Shown: positions 9,354 through 18,406 of the stretch, in pieces
Numbering within the stretch: position 1 is the first letter of the stretch
Layout: the number at the start of each line of letters is the position of its first letter
Assembly: GCA_019455065.1 (NCBI GenBank)
Contig: JACFNC010000013.1
Coordinates: 43,886-107,885, forward strand
From: Rhodospirillales bacterium
Lineage (GTDB): Bacteria; Pseudomonadota; Alphaproteobacteria; Rhodospirillales; Magnetospirillaceae
Direction of reading: 5' to 3'
DNA length: 64,000 nt
The notes under the pieces: model-generated
Seen by the model: only the letters and a program-made list of their open reading frames with translations
What the model was told of the DNA's origin: nothing
Database searches by the model: none
Made by a program: the position numbers and the translations under genes

Positions 9354-10247
9354 ATGAACACCCAGCTTCTCGTCCAGCTTCTCATCAACGGCCTGATCAT
9401 CGGCACGCTGTACGGCGTGGTCGCCATGTGCTTCGTGCTGATCTACAAGTCGACGCAGGTCGTGAACTTCGCCCAGGGCGAATTCCTGCTCATCGGCGCC
9501 TGGGTGTGCTGGTGGTTGCTCACCGACTTCGGCTTGCCGTTCTGGATCGGCTTCCCCGTAACCCTGCTCTTCATGGTCGCATTCGGGGTCTTGCTGCAGG
9601 TCGTCGTCCTGCGACCGCTGATCGGCGAACCGATCATATCGGTGATCATGGTCACCATCGGGTTGTCGATCTTCTTCCAGGCCATCATGAAGTGGATTTT
9701 CGGAACCTGGGCGAAGCCGTTTCCGCAGGTCTTCGCGACCAAGGCGGTGAATATCGGCGGGCTGCAGGTGCAGACGGCCTATGTCATGAGCGTGGTGATC
9801 TCGCTGATCATCATGGTCGGCTTCGCCTGGTTCTTCAAATACTCGCGCATGGGGCTGGCGATGCGCGCCACGGCATTCAACCAGCAGGTGGCGCAGAGCC
9901 TGGGCATCTCGGTGAAGCAGGTGTTCGCCATGGCATGGGCGATTTCGGCCATGGTGTCGGCCCTGGCCGGGGTCGTCGTGGGCATGGTCAACGGGGTGTC
10001 CTCGGCCCTGTCGTTCTTCGGGATCAAGGTGTTTCCGGCGGTCATTCTGGGCGGCCTGGATTCGATCGTGGGCGCCATCATCGGCGGGCTGATCGTCGGC
10101 GTTTTGGAGAACATGGCCGAGTTCGTCGATGGCCAGTATCTCAACTTCGGAAATCTCTACACCGTCGCGCCGTTCTACGTGCTGGTGATCATCCTGATGA
10201 TCAAGCCATACGGCCTGTTCGGCACCCAGCAGATCGAGAGGGTCTAG
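9354..10247 (+). CDS. livH: Branched-chain-type ABC transporter permease, LivH type
   Basis: This 297-residue inner-membrane permease is rich in hydrophobic helices. It carries family features such as GLIIGTLYGVVAMCFVLIYK at the N-terminus, VNFAQGEFLLIGAW, and the conserved C-terminal loop VILGGLDSIVGAIIGGLIVG. The ATG at 9354 is 11 bases after the upstream stop and follows GGGAAGGGC. The reading frame extends further upstream, but only as out-of-frame overlap with the synthetase. Confidence 0.88.
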   Translation: MNTQLLVQLLINGLIIGTLYGVVAMCFVLIYKSTQVVNFAQGEFLLIGAWVCWWLLTDFGLPFWIGFPVTLLFMVAFGVLLQVVVLRPLIGEPIISVIMVTIGLSIFFQAIMKWIFGTWAKPFPQVFATKAVNIGGLQVQTAYVMSVVISLIIMVGFAWFFKYSRMGLAMRATAFNQQVAQSLGISVKQVFAMAWAISAMVSALAGVVVGMVNGVSSALSFFGIKVFPAVILGGLDSIVGAIIGGLIVGVLENMAEFVDGQYLNFGNLYTVAPFYVLVIILMIKPYGLFGTQQIERV

Positions 10248-10251
10248 CCAG

Positions 10252-11313
10252 ATGGCTGCGGCGGCGTTCATCCCTTGTGGCCAGTTCAAGACCACCTACG
10301 CCAAGGACACCACGATCTTTCCGACGCCCGTTTCCCGCGCCTTCGCGGTGCTGGCGCTGGTGCTGCTCTGTCTGGTGCCGCTGGTGGCCAGCCGCTATCA
10401 GCTCAATCTCGCCATCCAGATTGGTTATTACGGGATCGCCGCGCTGGGGCTGAACATCCTGGTCGGTTCGACCGGGCAGATTTCCCTCGGCCACGCCGCG
10501 TTCTTTGGGTTCGGAGCCTTCACCTCGGCCTATCTCAACAACGCCTACGGCATTCCGGTGTTTTTCGCGATCCCGCTGGCCGGGCTGATCACCACGGCGG
10601 TGGGCTTGGTGTTCGGCATCCCGGCCGGACGGATCAAGGGGTTGTACCTGGCCATCGCCACCTTCGCGTCGCAGTTCATTCTCGAGGATTTCTTCGCGCG
10701 CGCCGACTGGTTCACGGGCGGTTCGGCCGGCTCGATCGCCAGCCCCTTCGGTCTCTTCGGCTACGAGTTCAGCTCCGACCAGTCGTACTTCTACGTGGTT
10801 CTCGCCTATCTGGTGGTGATGTTCCTGCTGGGCGCCAACCTGCTGCGCAGCCGCGACGGGCGGGCCTTCGTGGCGCTGCGGGACCATTACCTGTCGGCCG
10901 AGGTGATGGGCATCAACCTCACCAAGTATCGCATTTTGTCGTTCGGCATCTCGTCGTTCTATGCCGGCATCGGAGGGGCCCTGTTCGGCCATTACCTCGG
11001 GTACGTTTCGGCTGAGGCGTTCACCATTCTTTTGTCCATCCAATTCCTCGGCATGATCATCATCGGCGGGCTCGGAAGCGTCATGGGCACCCTGATGGGC
11101 ACGGCGTTCATGGTGCTTCTGCCCGAGGTGATGGAGGCGGGCGTGCAAAACCTGGGCGGGATACTCCCCGGCATGAGCGACGCGCTGGCCTTCATCAAGC
11201 AAGCCGCCATCGGGCTGGCCATCGTGTTGTTCCTGATTTTCGAACCCGACGGGCTGGCCCACCGCTGGCGGATGATCAAGGCCTATTGGAAGCTTTATCC
11301 GTTCTCGTACTGA
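10252..11313 (+). CDS. livM: Branched-chain-type ABC transporter permease, LivM type
   Basis: This 353-residue multi-spanning permease pairs with LivH. Recognisable family features are LGLNILVGSTGQISLGHAAF, the AIATFASQFI helix, and FLGMIIIGGLGSVMGTLMG in the cytoplasmic coupling region. The first 30 residues are polar and precede the first helix. It starts 5 bases after livH and is followed by a 37-bp gap with a strong GAGGAGG site before the binding protein. Confidence 0.88.
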   Translation: MAAAAFIPCGQFKTTYAKDTTIFPTPVSRAFAVLALVLLCLVPLVASRYQLNLAIQIGYYGIAALGLNILVGSTGQISLGHAAFFGFGAFTSAYLNNAYGIPVFFAIPLAGLITTAVGLVFGIPAGRIKGLYLAIATFASQFILEDFFARADWFTGGSAGSIASPFGLFGYEFSSDQSYFYVVLAYLVVMFLLGANLLRSRDGRAFVALRDHYLSAEVMGINLTKYRILSFGISSFYAGIGGALFGHYLGYVSAEAFTILLSIQFLGMIIIGGLGSVMGTLMGTAFMVLLPEVMEAGVQNLGGILPGMSDALAFIKQAAIGLAIVLFLIFEPDGLAHRWRMIKAYWKLYPFSY

Positions 11314-11350
11314 TTTTGACCTCGATAACAAGCATCGCAGAGGAGGAGAC

Positions 11351-12583
11351 ATGAAGAGTCGTTACCTAGCAGGCGCCGCGGTGGCGGCGCTCGTTGTCAC
11401 CAGCGTTCCGGCGCTGGCCCAGGACATCAAGGTCGGCCTGCTGGTTGACTTCACCGGCCCGACCTCGGACGTCGGCAAGGTGTATGGCCAGGGCGTCGCG
11501 GACGCCATGAACCACATCAACAAGACGGGCGGGGTCGCCGGCAAGAAGCTGGACTTCGAGATGGTCGACTACTCCTATAAGGCGCCGGATGCCATCGCGA
11601 CCTACAAGAAGTGGGTCGACGCGAAGGTCACGGCGATCCAGGGGTGGGGCACCGCGGACACCGAGGCCCTCGTGCAGTCGGTGGCGAAGGACCAGATCCC
11701 CTACTACTCGGCCTCGTACTCGGGCCACCTGACCGACCCGACAGGCAAGGGGCCCAAGGGATCGAAGGCCGCCCCGTACAACTTCTTCTACGGCCCGTCC
11801 TATTCGGACTCCTGCCGGGCGCTGGTGCAGTGGGCGGCCAGCGACGCAAAGAAGAAGGGCATTGCTCAGCCGAAGTTTGTTCACATGGGCGACAACCATC
11901 CCTATCCGAACGCGCCGAAGGCGGCCTGCGCCGACTACGCCAAGGAACTGGGCTTCCAGGTCTCGGATCCGATCCAATACTCGTTGAAGCCCGGCGATTT
12001 CAAAGCCCAGTGCCTGACGCTGAAGGAATCGGGGGCGAACTACGCGTTCCTCGCCAATACCGGCGGCTCGACCATCTCGCTGCTGAAGTCCTGCGAGACC
12101 GTGGGCGTCAACACCCAGTTCCTCGCGAACGTGTGGGGCATGGATGAGAACGCGATGAAGGCCGCCGGCGAATCCGCCGACGGCGTCGTCTTCGCGGTGG
12201 GCGCCGCTGACTGGAAGTCCGATGCGCCCGGCATGAAGCTGGTCCGTGAGGTCTCGAAGGTATCCGACCCCTCGGGCAACGCGTACCGCGCCGTTCACTA
12301 CATGCGCGGCATCTGCTCTGCCTACTACATGAAGGACGCCATGGAGGCGGCGGCCAAGGCCGGCGGCATCACCGGCCCCAATATCAAGGCCGCCATGGAA
12401 AAGATGAAGGACCACGTACCGGCCGGGCTCGAGGGCGTCTGCATCCCCTCCACCTGGACGCCCGAGGACCATCGCGGCACCACCAAGGTCTTCCTCTACC
12501 AGGCGCAGACCAAGGGCCAGCAGGCGATCGCGAAGGTCGGCGAGGCCGATGTTCCGCGCAAGCCGGAATGGCTCGGCTGGTAA
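11351..12583 (+). CDS. Periplasmic substrate-binding protein, Liv/HAAT type (Peripla_BP_6)
   Basis: This 410-residue type 1 periplasmic binding protein opens with a Sec signal peptide ending VPALAQ before DIKVGLLVDFTGPTSD, the typical first strand. The ligand-cleft pattern FTGPTSDVGKVYGQGVADA and the second-domain strand PKFVHMGDNHPYP are in place. Placement with two acyl-activating enzymes suggests a carboxylic acid or aromatic ligand rather than an amino acid. That is inference, because binding residues in this family do not reveal the ligand by eye. Confidence 0.85.
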   Translation: MKSRYLAGAAVAALVVTSVPALAQDIKVGLLVDFTGPTSDVGKVYGQGVADAMNHINKTGGVAGKKLDFEMVDYSYKAPDAIATYKKWVDAKVTAIQGWGTADTEALVQSVAKDQIPYYSASYSGHLTDPTGKGPKGSKAAPYNFFYGPSYSDSCRALVQWAASDAKKKGIAQPKFVHMGDNHPYPNAPKAACADYAKELGFQVSDPIQYSLKPGDFKAQCLTLKESGANYAFLANTGGSTISLLKSCETVGVNTQFLANVWGMDENAMKAAGESADGVVFAVGAADWKSDAPGMKLVREVSKVSDPSGNAYRAVHYMRGICSAYYMKDAMEAAAKAGGITGPNIKAAMEKMKDHVPAGLEGVCIPSTWTPEDHRGTTKVFLYQAQTKGQQAIAKVGEADVPRKPEWLGW

Positions 12584-12596
12584 GCGCATGACGGTG

Positions 12597-12629
12597 TCCC
12601 GCGCCTTCCTGACGAAGGAGGGCGCGGGA
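12597..12629 (+). other. Intercistronic hairpin after the binding-protein gene
   Basis: Two 14-base arms (TCCCGCGCCTTCCT and its complement, one G-T pair) flank a 5-base loop. No T-run follows, so it is more likely an mRNA-stabilising or partial attenuation structure than a full terminator. Such a hairpin would let the binding protein be made in excess of the downstream ATPase. Confidence 0.6.
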
Positions 12630-12663
12630 TGTCCCAGGGCATCCGAATGAGCAGGCGGAGATC

Positions 12664-13497
<834 letters not shown>

Positions 13498-13510
13498 CGA
13501 AAGGCATTTC

Positions 13511-14746
13511 ATGGCCGAATATTACGATAGCCTCGAGATTCGCGATCCCGAGGAACGGGAGCGGCAACTCTTCGCGGCGCTGGGAGATCAGGTTGCGCGC
13601 GCCAAATCCCAGTCACCCTTCTTCGCCGAGCTGCTGGACGGCGTTGACGCCGCGGCGCTGACCGACCGGAACGCGTTGGCCGCCCTGCCGGTGACGCGCA
13701 AGTCTCAGCTCATCGACCTTCAACGGCAGGCGGAACCCTTTGGCGGGATGATTACCGTCGCGCCCGGAGCCCTGGCCCGCATCTTCCAGTCGCCGGGACC
13801 GATCTACGATCCGGAAAGCCGGCGTGCCGACTATTGGCGCTTCGCCCGCGCCCTGTTCGCTGCGGGTTTCCGGGGGGGCGACATCGTTCATAACTCGTTT
13901 TCCTATCACCTGACGCCTGGGGCATGGATGGTGGAGGGCGGCGCCCAGGCGCTTGGCTGTGCGGTATTCCCCGGCGGCACCGGCAACACCGAGCTTCAGG
14001 TCCGGGCCATTGCCGACGTTCGTCCCACCGGCTACGCCGGCACCCCGTCATTCCTGGGAATCCTGCTCGACAAGGCCGGCGAGATGGGCCTCGACGCAAC
14101 GTCACTGCGCCGGGCGCTGGTTTCCGGCGAGGCCTTCACCCCGGCCATGCGCGCCGACTTCCAGCGGCGCGGGGTGGCCGCCGTGCAGTGCTACGCCAGC
14201 GCCGATCTCGGCTTGATGGCCTACGAGAGCGAGGCGCACGAGGGCATGATCATCGACGAGAACGTGATCGTTGAAATCGTGCGTCCGGGTACCGGCGATC
14301 CCGTTTCCGACGGCGAGGTCGGCGAGGTGGTGGTGACGACGCTAGTGCCCGAATACCCCCTGATCCGGTTCGGCACCGGGGATCTGTCCGCCATCCTGCC
14401 GGGGCGCAGCCCATGCGGCCGCACCAATGGACGCATCAAGGGCTGGATGGGACGCGCCGACCAGACGACGAAGATCAAAGGCATGTTCGTCCACCCGCAG
14501 CAAATCGCCGAGGTCCTTCGGCGCCATCCCGAAATCGCCAAGGCTCGCCTCGTGGTCGGGCGCGAGTCCGCCAAGGATGTCATGGTCCTGCGCTGCGAGG
14601 TCGCGGCAGGCACGGATTCGGGGTTGGCAGCGGCCATCGCCCAGACCGTCAACGCCCTCATGAAGCTGAAGGGAGGGGTGGAACTCGTCCCGCCCGGCAG
14701 TCTGCCCAATGACGGCAAGGTGATCGAGGACGCGCGTCCGGCCTAG
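13511..14746 (+). CDS. Phenylacetate-CoA ligase-like (PaaK family) protein
   Basis: This 411-residue member of the PaaK-like adenylate-forming family closes the transporter operon. The core pattern is kept: GYAGTPSFLGILL, CYASADLGLMAYE, LIRFGTGDLSA, and GRADQTTKIKGMFVHPQQI at the hinge to the C-terminal domain. The ATP-loop region reads FQSPGPIYDPESRR and lacks the SSGTTGxPT motif of true PaaK enzymes, so its activity as a ligase is uncertain. It may activate an aromatic acid delivered by the importer, or act as a partner or regulator of the other ligase. Confidence 0.75.
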   Translation: MAEYYDSLEIRDPEERERQLFAALGDQVARAKSQSPFFAELLDGVDAAALTDRNALAALPVTRKSQLIDLQRQAEPFGGMITVAPGALARIFQSPGPIYDPESRRADYWRFARALFAAGFRGGDIVHNSFSYHLTPGAWMVEGGAQALGCAVFPGGTGNTELQVRAIADVRPTGYAGTPSFLGILLDKAGEMGLDATSLRRALVSGEAFTPAMRADFQRRGVAAVQCYASADLGLMAYESEAHEGMIIDENVIVEIVRPGTGDPVSDGEVGEVVVTTLVPEYPLIRFGTGDLSAILPGRSPCGRTNGRIKGWMGRADQTTKIKGMFVHPQQIAEVLRRHPEIAKARLVVGRESAKDVMVLRCEVAAGTDSGLAAAIAQTVNALMKLKGGVELVPPGSLPNDGKVIEDARPA

Positions 14747-14760
14747 CCTGCGCGCCACTC

Positions 14761-15786
14761 CTAGGTTCGATCAGGCGCCGCCCTAGTCCGTGCTGCGGGA
14801 CGCGCCGTCACGACGGCCGGACTCTCGGCTTTCGCAGCGGCGCGGCGGCGCCCCTCGCCGAGCAGGCGGACCTCGTATTTGACGTTGTGGGGGTCGAGAT
14901 CGCCGCCGCAGCGGTCGCAGACCACGGCCATCTCCAGACGGTGCCCGCAGGGCTTGTGATAAAGCAGCATCGGCGGCCCGGCCTTCTCGGCCAGCCAGCG
15001 GTCGCCCCAAGCCAGCAGTGACGCGACGAGCGGATAGAGGTCGAGGCCCTTGGGGGTCAGGACGTATTCGAAGCGGTCGGGACCCTGCTGATACAGGCGA
15101 CGCTGAACCACCCCCGACTCGAGCAGTCGCTTCAGGCGATCGGCCAGGATGTTGGTGGCGATCTTCCATTCGCGCACGATGTCGTCGTGCCGCCTTATGC
15201 CCATGAAGAACGAGGCCAGGACGAGCTGGGTCCAGCGGTCGCCGATGAGGTCCACGGCCTCGCCGAACAGGGTCTGCGAGCCGCCGCCTTCGGTCGGCGC
15301 CGAGGCTCGCCGGCTGTGGCGCGGCGGCGCCTTGCTGGTCAGTCCCGCGCCAGGGCCGTCCTCGTAACGCACCTCATGCGCCCGCACCTCCTTGCCGCAG
15401 GCCCGGCAGATGAGCTGCGGCACCATCTCCTGGCCGCAATCCAGATGGGTCAGGGTCGAGGTGTGCGCCCGGTTGGCCGACCAGTTGCGGGCGAAACGCC
15501 AGACCATGAGGGCCGTCGGATAGAGGTCGCGCCCCATCTGGGTGAGGCGGTACTCGGAACTGCGCGCCCCGCCGTCGCGGGTGACCGGTGTCAGGCAGCC
15601 GGCCGCGACCAGCCGTTTCAGGCGATCGGTCAGCACGTTGCTGGCGATGCCGATGCGGTCGCGCCAGTCGGTGAAGCGGCGCGTCCCCATGAAGGCTTCG
15701 CTGAGAATGAGGAGCGACCAGCGGTCGCCGACGACATTGAGGGCGCGCGCGACGGAATTCGCGCGCACCATTTGCGAGGTTGGCAT
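14761..15786 (-). CDS. Tandem HxlR-family winged-helix regulator with two Cys motifs
   Basis: This 341-residue protein contains two HxlR-type winged-helix domains in one chain. The first (about 8-100) includes VVGDRWSLLILSEAFMGTRR and ASNVLTDRLKRLVAAG. The second (about 175-270) includes LIGDRWTQLVLASFFMGIRR and ATNILADRLKRLLESG. Each is followed by the same Cys spacing, C-x9-C-x2-C (CGQEMVPQLICRAC and CGHRLEMAVVCDRC), which could bind metal. HxlR proteins normally act as homodimers of about 110-160 residues, so this is a fused dimer. It is divergent from the acyl-CoA dehydrogenase gene, and the palindromes between them are its likely operators. Confidence 0.88.
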   Translation of the reverse strand: MPTSQMVRANSVARALNVVGDRWSLLILSEAFMGTRRFTDWRDRIGIASNVLTDRLKRLVAAGCLTPVTRDGGARSSEYRLTQMGRDLYPTALMVWRFARNWSANRAHTSTLTHLDCGQEMVPQLICRACGKEVRAHEVRYEDGPGAGLTSKAPPRHSRRASAPTEGGGSQTLFGEAVDLIGDRWTQLVLASFFMGIRRHDDIVREWKIATNILADRLKRLLESGVVQRRLYQQGPDRFEYVLTPKGLDLYPLVASLLAWGDRWLAEKAGPPMLLYHKPCGHRLEMAVVCDRCGGDLDPHNVKYEVRLLGEGRRRAAAKAESPAVVTARPAARTRAAPDRT

Positions 15787-15816
15787 GGCGGCAGACTACA
15801 TCGCCGGTCATACCAC

Positions 15817-15845
15817 CGCAACCGAAGAATGGTTGCGTGATGAAA
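15817..15845. promoter_or_regulatory. Candidate operator between the tandem HxlR gene and the dehydrogenase gene
   Basis: A perfect 7-bp inverted repeat, CGCAACC - 7 nt - GGTTGCG, spans 15817-15837. Overlapping it, 15833-15845 reads TTGCGTGATGAAA, 11 of 13 matches to the palindrome TTGCGTTATGCAA found elsewhere in this island. It lies 31 bases before the regulator start and 67 bases before the dehydrogenase start. Confidence 0.55.
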
Positions 15846-15911
15846 GTTAGTTGCCTAGACTGCGCCTGCCGCTCGAATCGGCGTGTCGGGGGGGCTGCAA
15901 GGGGCTTTAAG

Positions 15912-17171
15912 ATGGATTTCGAGTACTCGGAAAAGGTCGAGGCGCTGCGGCGCCGCGTTCGCGATTTCATGGACGCCTACATCGTCCCTGCGGTGCCGCG
16001 CTGGCACCAGGAGACGTCGGCCGGCGAGGCGCATCCGGCATTCATGGAGGACCTCAAGGCGCTGGCCCGCGAGGAGGGGCTCTGGAACCTTTTCCTGCCA
16101 GGCCTGAGGTCCGACGAGCCGGGGCAGGCGCTGACCAACCTCGAATACGCCCCACTGGCCGAGATCATGGGCCAGGTGGTCTGGGCCTCGGAAATCTTCA
16201 ATTGCAGCGCCCCCGACACCGGCAACATGGAGATCCTTCACCTGTTCGCGACGGCGGAACAGAACGAGCGCTGGCTGCGGCCGCTGCTCGAAGGAAAGAT
16301 CCGCTCCTGCTTCGCGATGACCGAGCCCGACGTCGCGTCCTCCGACGCCACCAACATCCAGACGCGCATCGTGCGCGACGGCGACGACTACGTCATCAAC
16401 GGCCGCAAGTGGTTCATCTCGGGCGCCACCCACCCGCTGTGCCGCTTCGCCGTCGTGATGGGCCAGACCGATCCGGAGGCCGAGGTCCATCGCCGGCAAA
16501 GCATGATCATCGTGCCCATGGACACGCCGGGCGTAACCGTGCTGCGCAACATCACGGTGATGCACCACCATCAGCCGGAGGGCCATTGCGAGATCGTCTT
16601 CCGCAACGTCCGGGTGCCGGCCGCCAACCTGATCCATGAGGAGGGCGCGGGTTTCGCCATCGCCCAGGCGCGGCTAGGGCCGGGGCGCATCCATCACTGC
16701 ATGCGGTCCATCGGCCAATGCGAACTCGCCCTTGCGCTGATGTGCGAACGCGCCGCCGAGCGCAAGGCGTTCGGCCGCTACCTGCACCAGCACGGCACCA
16801 TCGCCGAGTGGATCGCGCTGTCCCGCGCCGAGATCGACCAGGCCCGCCTGCTGGTTCTGCGCGCCGCCTGGATGATCGACAAGTACGGCGCCAAGGCGGC
16901 GGCCAAGGAGATCGCCATGATCAAGGCGGTGGTGCCGCGCGTGCAGCAGGCGGTGTGCGACCGCGCCATGCAGACGTTCGGCGCCATGGGCTTGAGCCCC
17001 GACACGCCGCTGGCCGAATTCTGGACCTGGGGCCGCGTGCTGCGCATCGCCGACGGTCCCGACGAGGTGCATCTGCGCACCGTGGCGCGTCAGGAGATGA
17101 AGGCCGCCCAGGAGAACCTGGGGTCGATGTCGCGTTTCCTGATCCCGCCCCGTTACCAGGACGCAACCTAG
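15912..17171 (+). CDS. Acyl-CoA dehydrogenase, ACAD10/11 (LvaC)-like
   Basis: This 419-residue flavoprotein has the acyl-CoA dehydrogenase fold: CFAMTEPDVASSDATNI in the flavin-binding middle domain, KWFISGATHP, and a C-terminal helical domain. The usual catalytic YEGTxxIQ region instead reads RIADGPDEVHL, the form I associate with the ACAD10/11 branch and bacterial LvaC. The next gene is an APH-type kinase, the second half of the ACAD10/11 system, in which a 4-hydroxyacyl-CoA is phosphorylated and then the phosphate is eliminated. The ATG at 15912 is chosen because homology begins at MDFEYSEK; the longer frame runs into the divergent promoter. Confidence 0.88.
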   Translation: MDFEYSEKVEALRRRVRDFMDAYIVPAVPRWHQETSAGEAHPAFMEDLKALAREEGLWNLFLPGLRSDEPGQALTNLEYAPLAEIMGQVVWASEIFNCSAPDTGNMEILHLFATAEQNERWLRPLLEGKIRSCFAMTEPDVASSDATNIQTRIVRDGDDYVINGRKWFISGATHPLCRFAVVMGQTDPEAEVHRRQSMIIVPMDTPGVTVLRNITVMHHHQPEGHCEIVFRNVRVPAANLIHEEGAGFAIAQARLGPGRIHHCMRSIGQCELALALMCERAAERKAFGRYLHQHGTIAEWIALSRAEIDQARLLVLRAAWMIDKYGAKAAAKEIAMIKAVVPRVQQAVCDRAMQTFGAMGLSPDTPLAEFWTWGRVLRIADGPDEVHLRTVARQEMKAAQENLGSMSRFLIPPRYQDAT

Positions 17172-17204
17172 GTCAGCATGCGAACGAATGAGCGCATCCG
17201 TCAG

Positions 17205-17263
17205 GTCACCCCCGGGCTTGACCCCGGGGGTCCGAGAAGATGGCCGGGTCGAGCCCGGCCATG
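17205..17263. repeat. Dispersed two-hairpin intergenic repeat, copy A
   Basis: Two palindromes follow each other: CCCCC-GGGCTTGACCCC-type at 17209-17230 and ATGGCCGGG/CCCGGCCAT at 17240-17262, framed by GTCAC. The same composite recurs, in either orientation, at 21440-21502 and in degraded form at 27143-27201 and 31599-31651. This copy lies between the dehydrogenase and kinase genes, so it would be transcribed. Confidence 0.7.
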
Positions 17264-17286
17264 TCGGAATTCATGAGAGAGGTAAA

Positions 17287-18342
17287 ATGACCAACGAGAT
17301 TCCGGGTGCCGGCCCAGTGCGGGCGGGCCATGCCTTCGACGAGACGGCGCTGGCGCGCCGTCTGGAGAGCACCATCCCCGGCTTCCACGGGCCGCTCAGC
17401 GTCAACCAGTTCGATGGCGGCCAGTCGAATCCGACCTTCCACCTGCGCTCCGCAGGCGGCGACTACGTGCTGCGCAAGCGACCCCCGGGCAAGCTGCTGC
17501 CGTCGGCGCACGCCATCGACCGCGAGTACCGGGTGATGAAGGCTTTGGCCGACAGCGACGTGCCGGTGCCGCGCATGCTCGCCTATTGCGACGACGACAG
17601 CGTGATCGGAACCGCCTTCTACGTGATGGACTACGTTCCCGGCCGGATCCTCACCGATCCGCTGTTGCCCGGGATGCCGCCGGCCGAGCGCGCGGCCATC
17701 TACGACGCCATGAACGACACCCTGGCGCGCCTCCATCGCTTCGACTGGCGCGCCGCCGGGCTCGCCGATTACGGCAGGCCCGAGAATTACCTTGCCCGCC
17801 AGCTCGCGCGCTGGGCCAAGCAGTACGACGCCACGCGCACCGAGGACGTTCCGGCCATGGACCGCCTGAGAGGCTGGCTCGAGGCCAACATGCCGGCCGA
17901 CGAGGAGCCCACGATCGCGCATGGCGACTTCCGCATCGGCAATCTCGTCTTCCATCCGACCGAACCAAGGGTTCTGGCCATCCTCGACTGGGAGCTGTCG
18001 ACCCTGGGCGCGCCCCTCGGCGACCTCGCCTTCAACTGCATGACCTACCATCTGCCGGCGGGCCACCGCATCTCCGGCGGATTCGTCGGGGCGGACACGG
18101 CCGCCCTCGGCATTCCCGACGAAACGAGCTACCTGGACGCCTATTGCCGCCGCACCGGCCGCGACGCCATTCCGGCCTGGCGCTATTACATGGCGTTCAG
18201 CCTCTACCGTACCGCCGCGATCCAGCAGGGCGTCTACGCCCGCGCCCTGCAGGGGAACGCCAGCTCGTCTTTCGCCAAGGCATTCGGCGAGAGCTGGCGG
18301 ATGGTCGCAGAGACCGGCTGGGCGCTGGTGGCGGCCGACTGA
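17287..18342 (+). CDS. Phosphotransferase, aminoglycoside-phosphotransferase fold (LvaA/ACAD10 kinase-like)
   Basis: This 351-residue kinase-fold protein begins at the ATG at 17287, after GAGAGAGG. It has an ATP-binding N-lobe (YVLRKRPPGKLLPSAHAID), the catalytic loop IAHGDFRIGNLVF and the metal-binding DWE of ILDWELSTLG. It belongs to the clade that phosphorylates hydroxyacyl-CoA esters rather than antibiotics. The adjacent ACAD10/11-like dehydrogenase makes a 4-hydroxyacyl-CoA kinase the best guess, comparable to LvaA of levulinate catabolism. No LvaB-like small partner is seen. It is followed by a strong terminator. Confidence 0.8.
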   Translation: MTNEIPGAGPVRAGHAFDETALARRLESTIPGFHGPLSVNQFDGGQSNPTFHLRSAGGDYVLRKRPPGKLLPSAHAIDREYRVMKALADSDVPVPRMLAYCDDDSVIGTAFYVMDYVPGRILTDPLLPGMPPAERAAIYDAMNDTLARLHRFDWRAAGLADYGRPENYLARQLARWAKQYDATRTEDVPAMDRLRGWLEANMPADEEPTIAHGDFRIGNLVFHPTEPRVLAILDWELSTLGAPLGDLAFNCMTYHLPAGHRISGGFVGADTAALGIPDETSYLDAYCRRTGRDAIPAWRYYMAFSLYRTAAIQQGVYARALQGNASSSFAKAFGESWRMVAETGWALVAAD

Positions 18343-18372
18343 GCCGCCACACCTCTCACTCTCTCACGCCTC

Positions 18373-18406
18373 GACCCCCGGCCAAGCCGGGGGTCTCTTT
18401 TTTTTT
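18373..18406 (+). terminator. Rho-independent terminator
   Basis: A perfect 10-bp stem (GACCCCCGGC / GCCGGGGGTC) with a CAA loop is followed by TCTTTTTTTTT. It ends the dehydrogenase-kinase unit. The T-run abuts the stop codon of the convergent ligase gene. Confidence 0.9.

Noticed and set aside
17287..18342. Aminoglycoside resistance gene
   Set aside because: The APH fold is present, but the sequence and its dehydrogenase neighbour fit the hydroxyacyl-CoA kinase branch.
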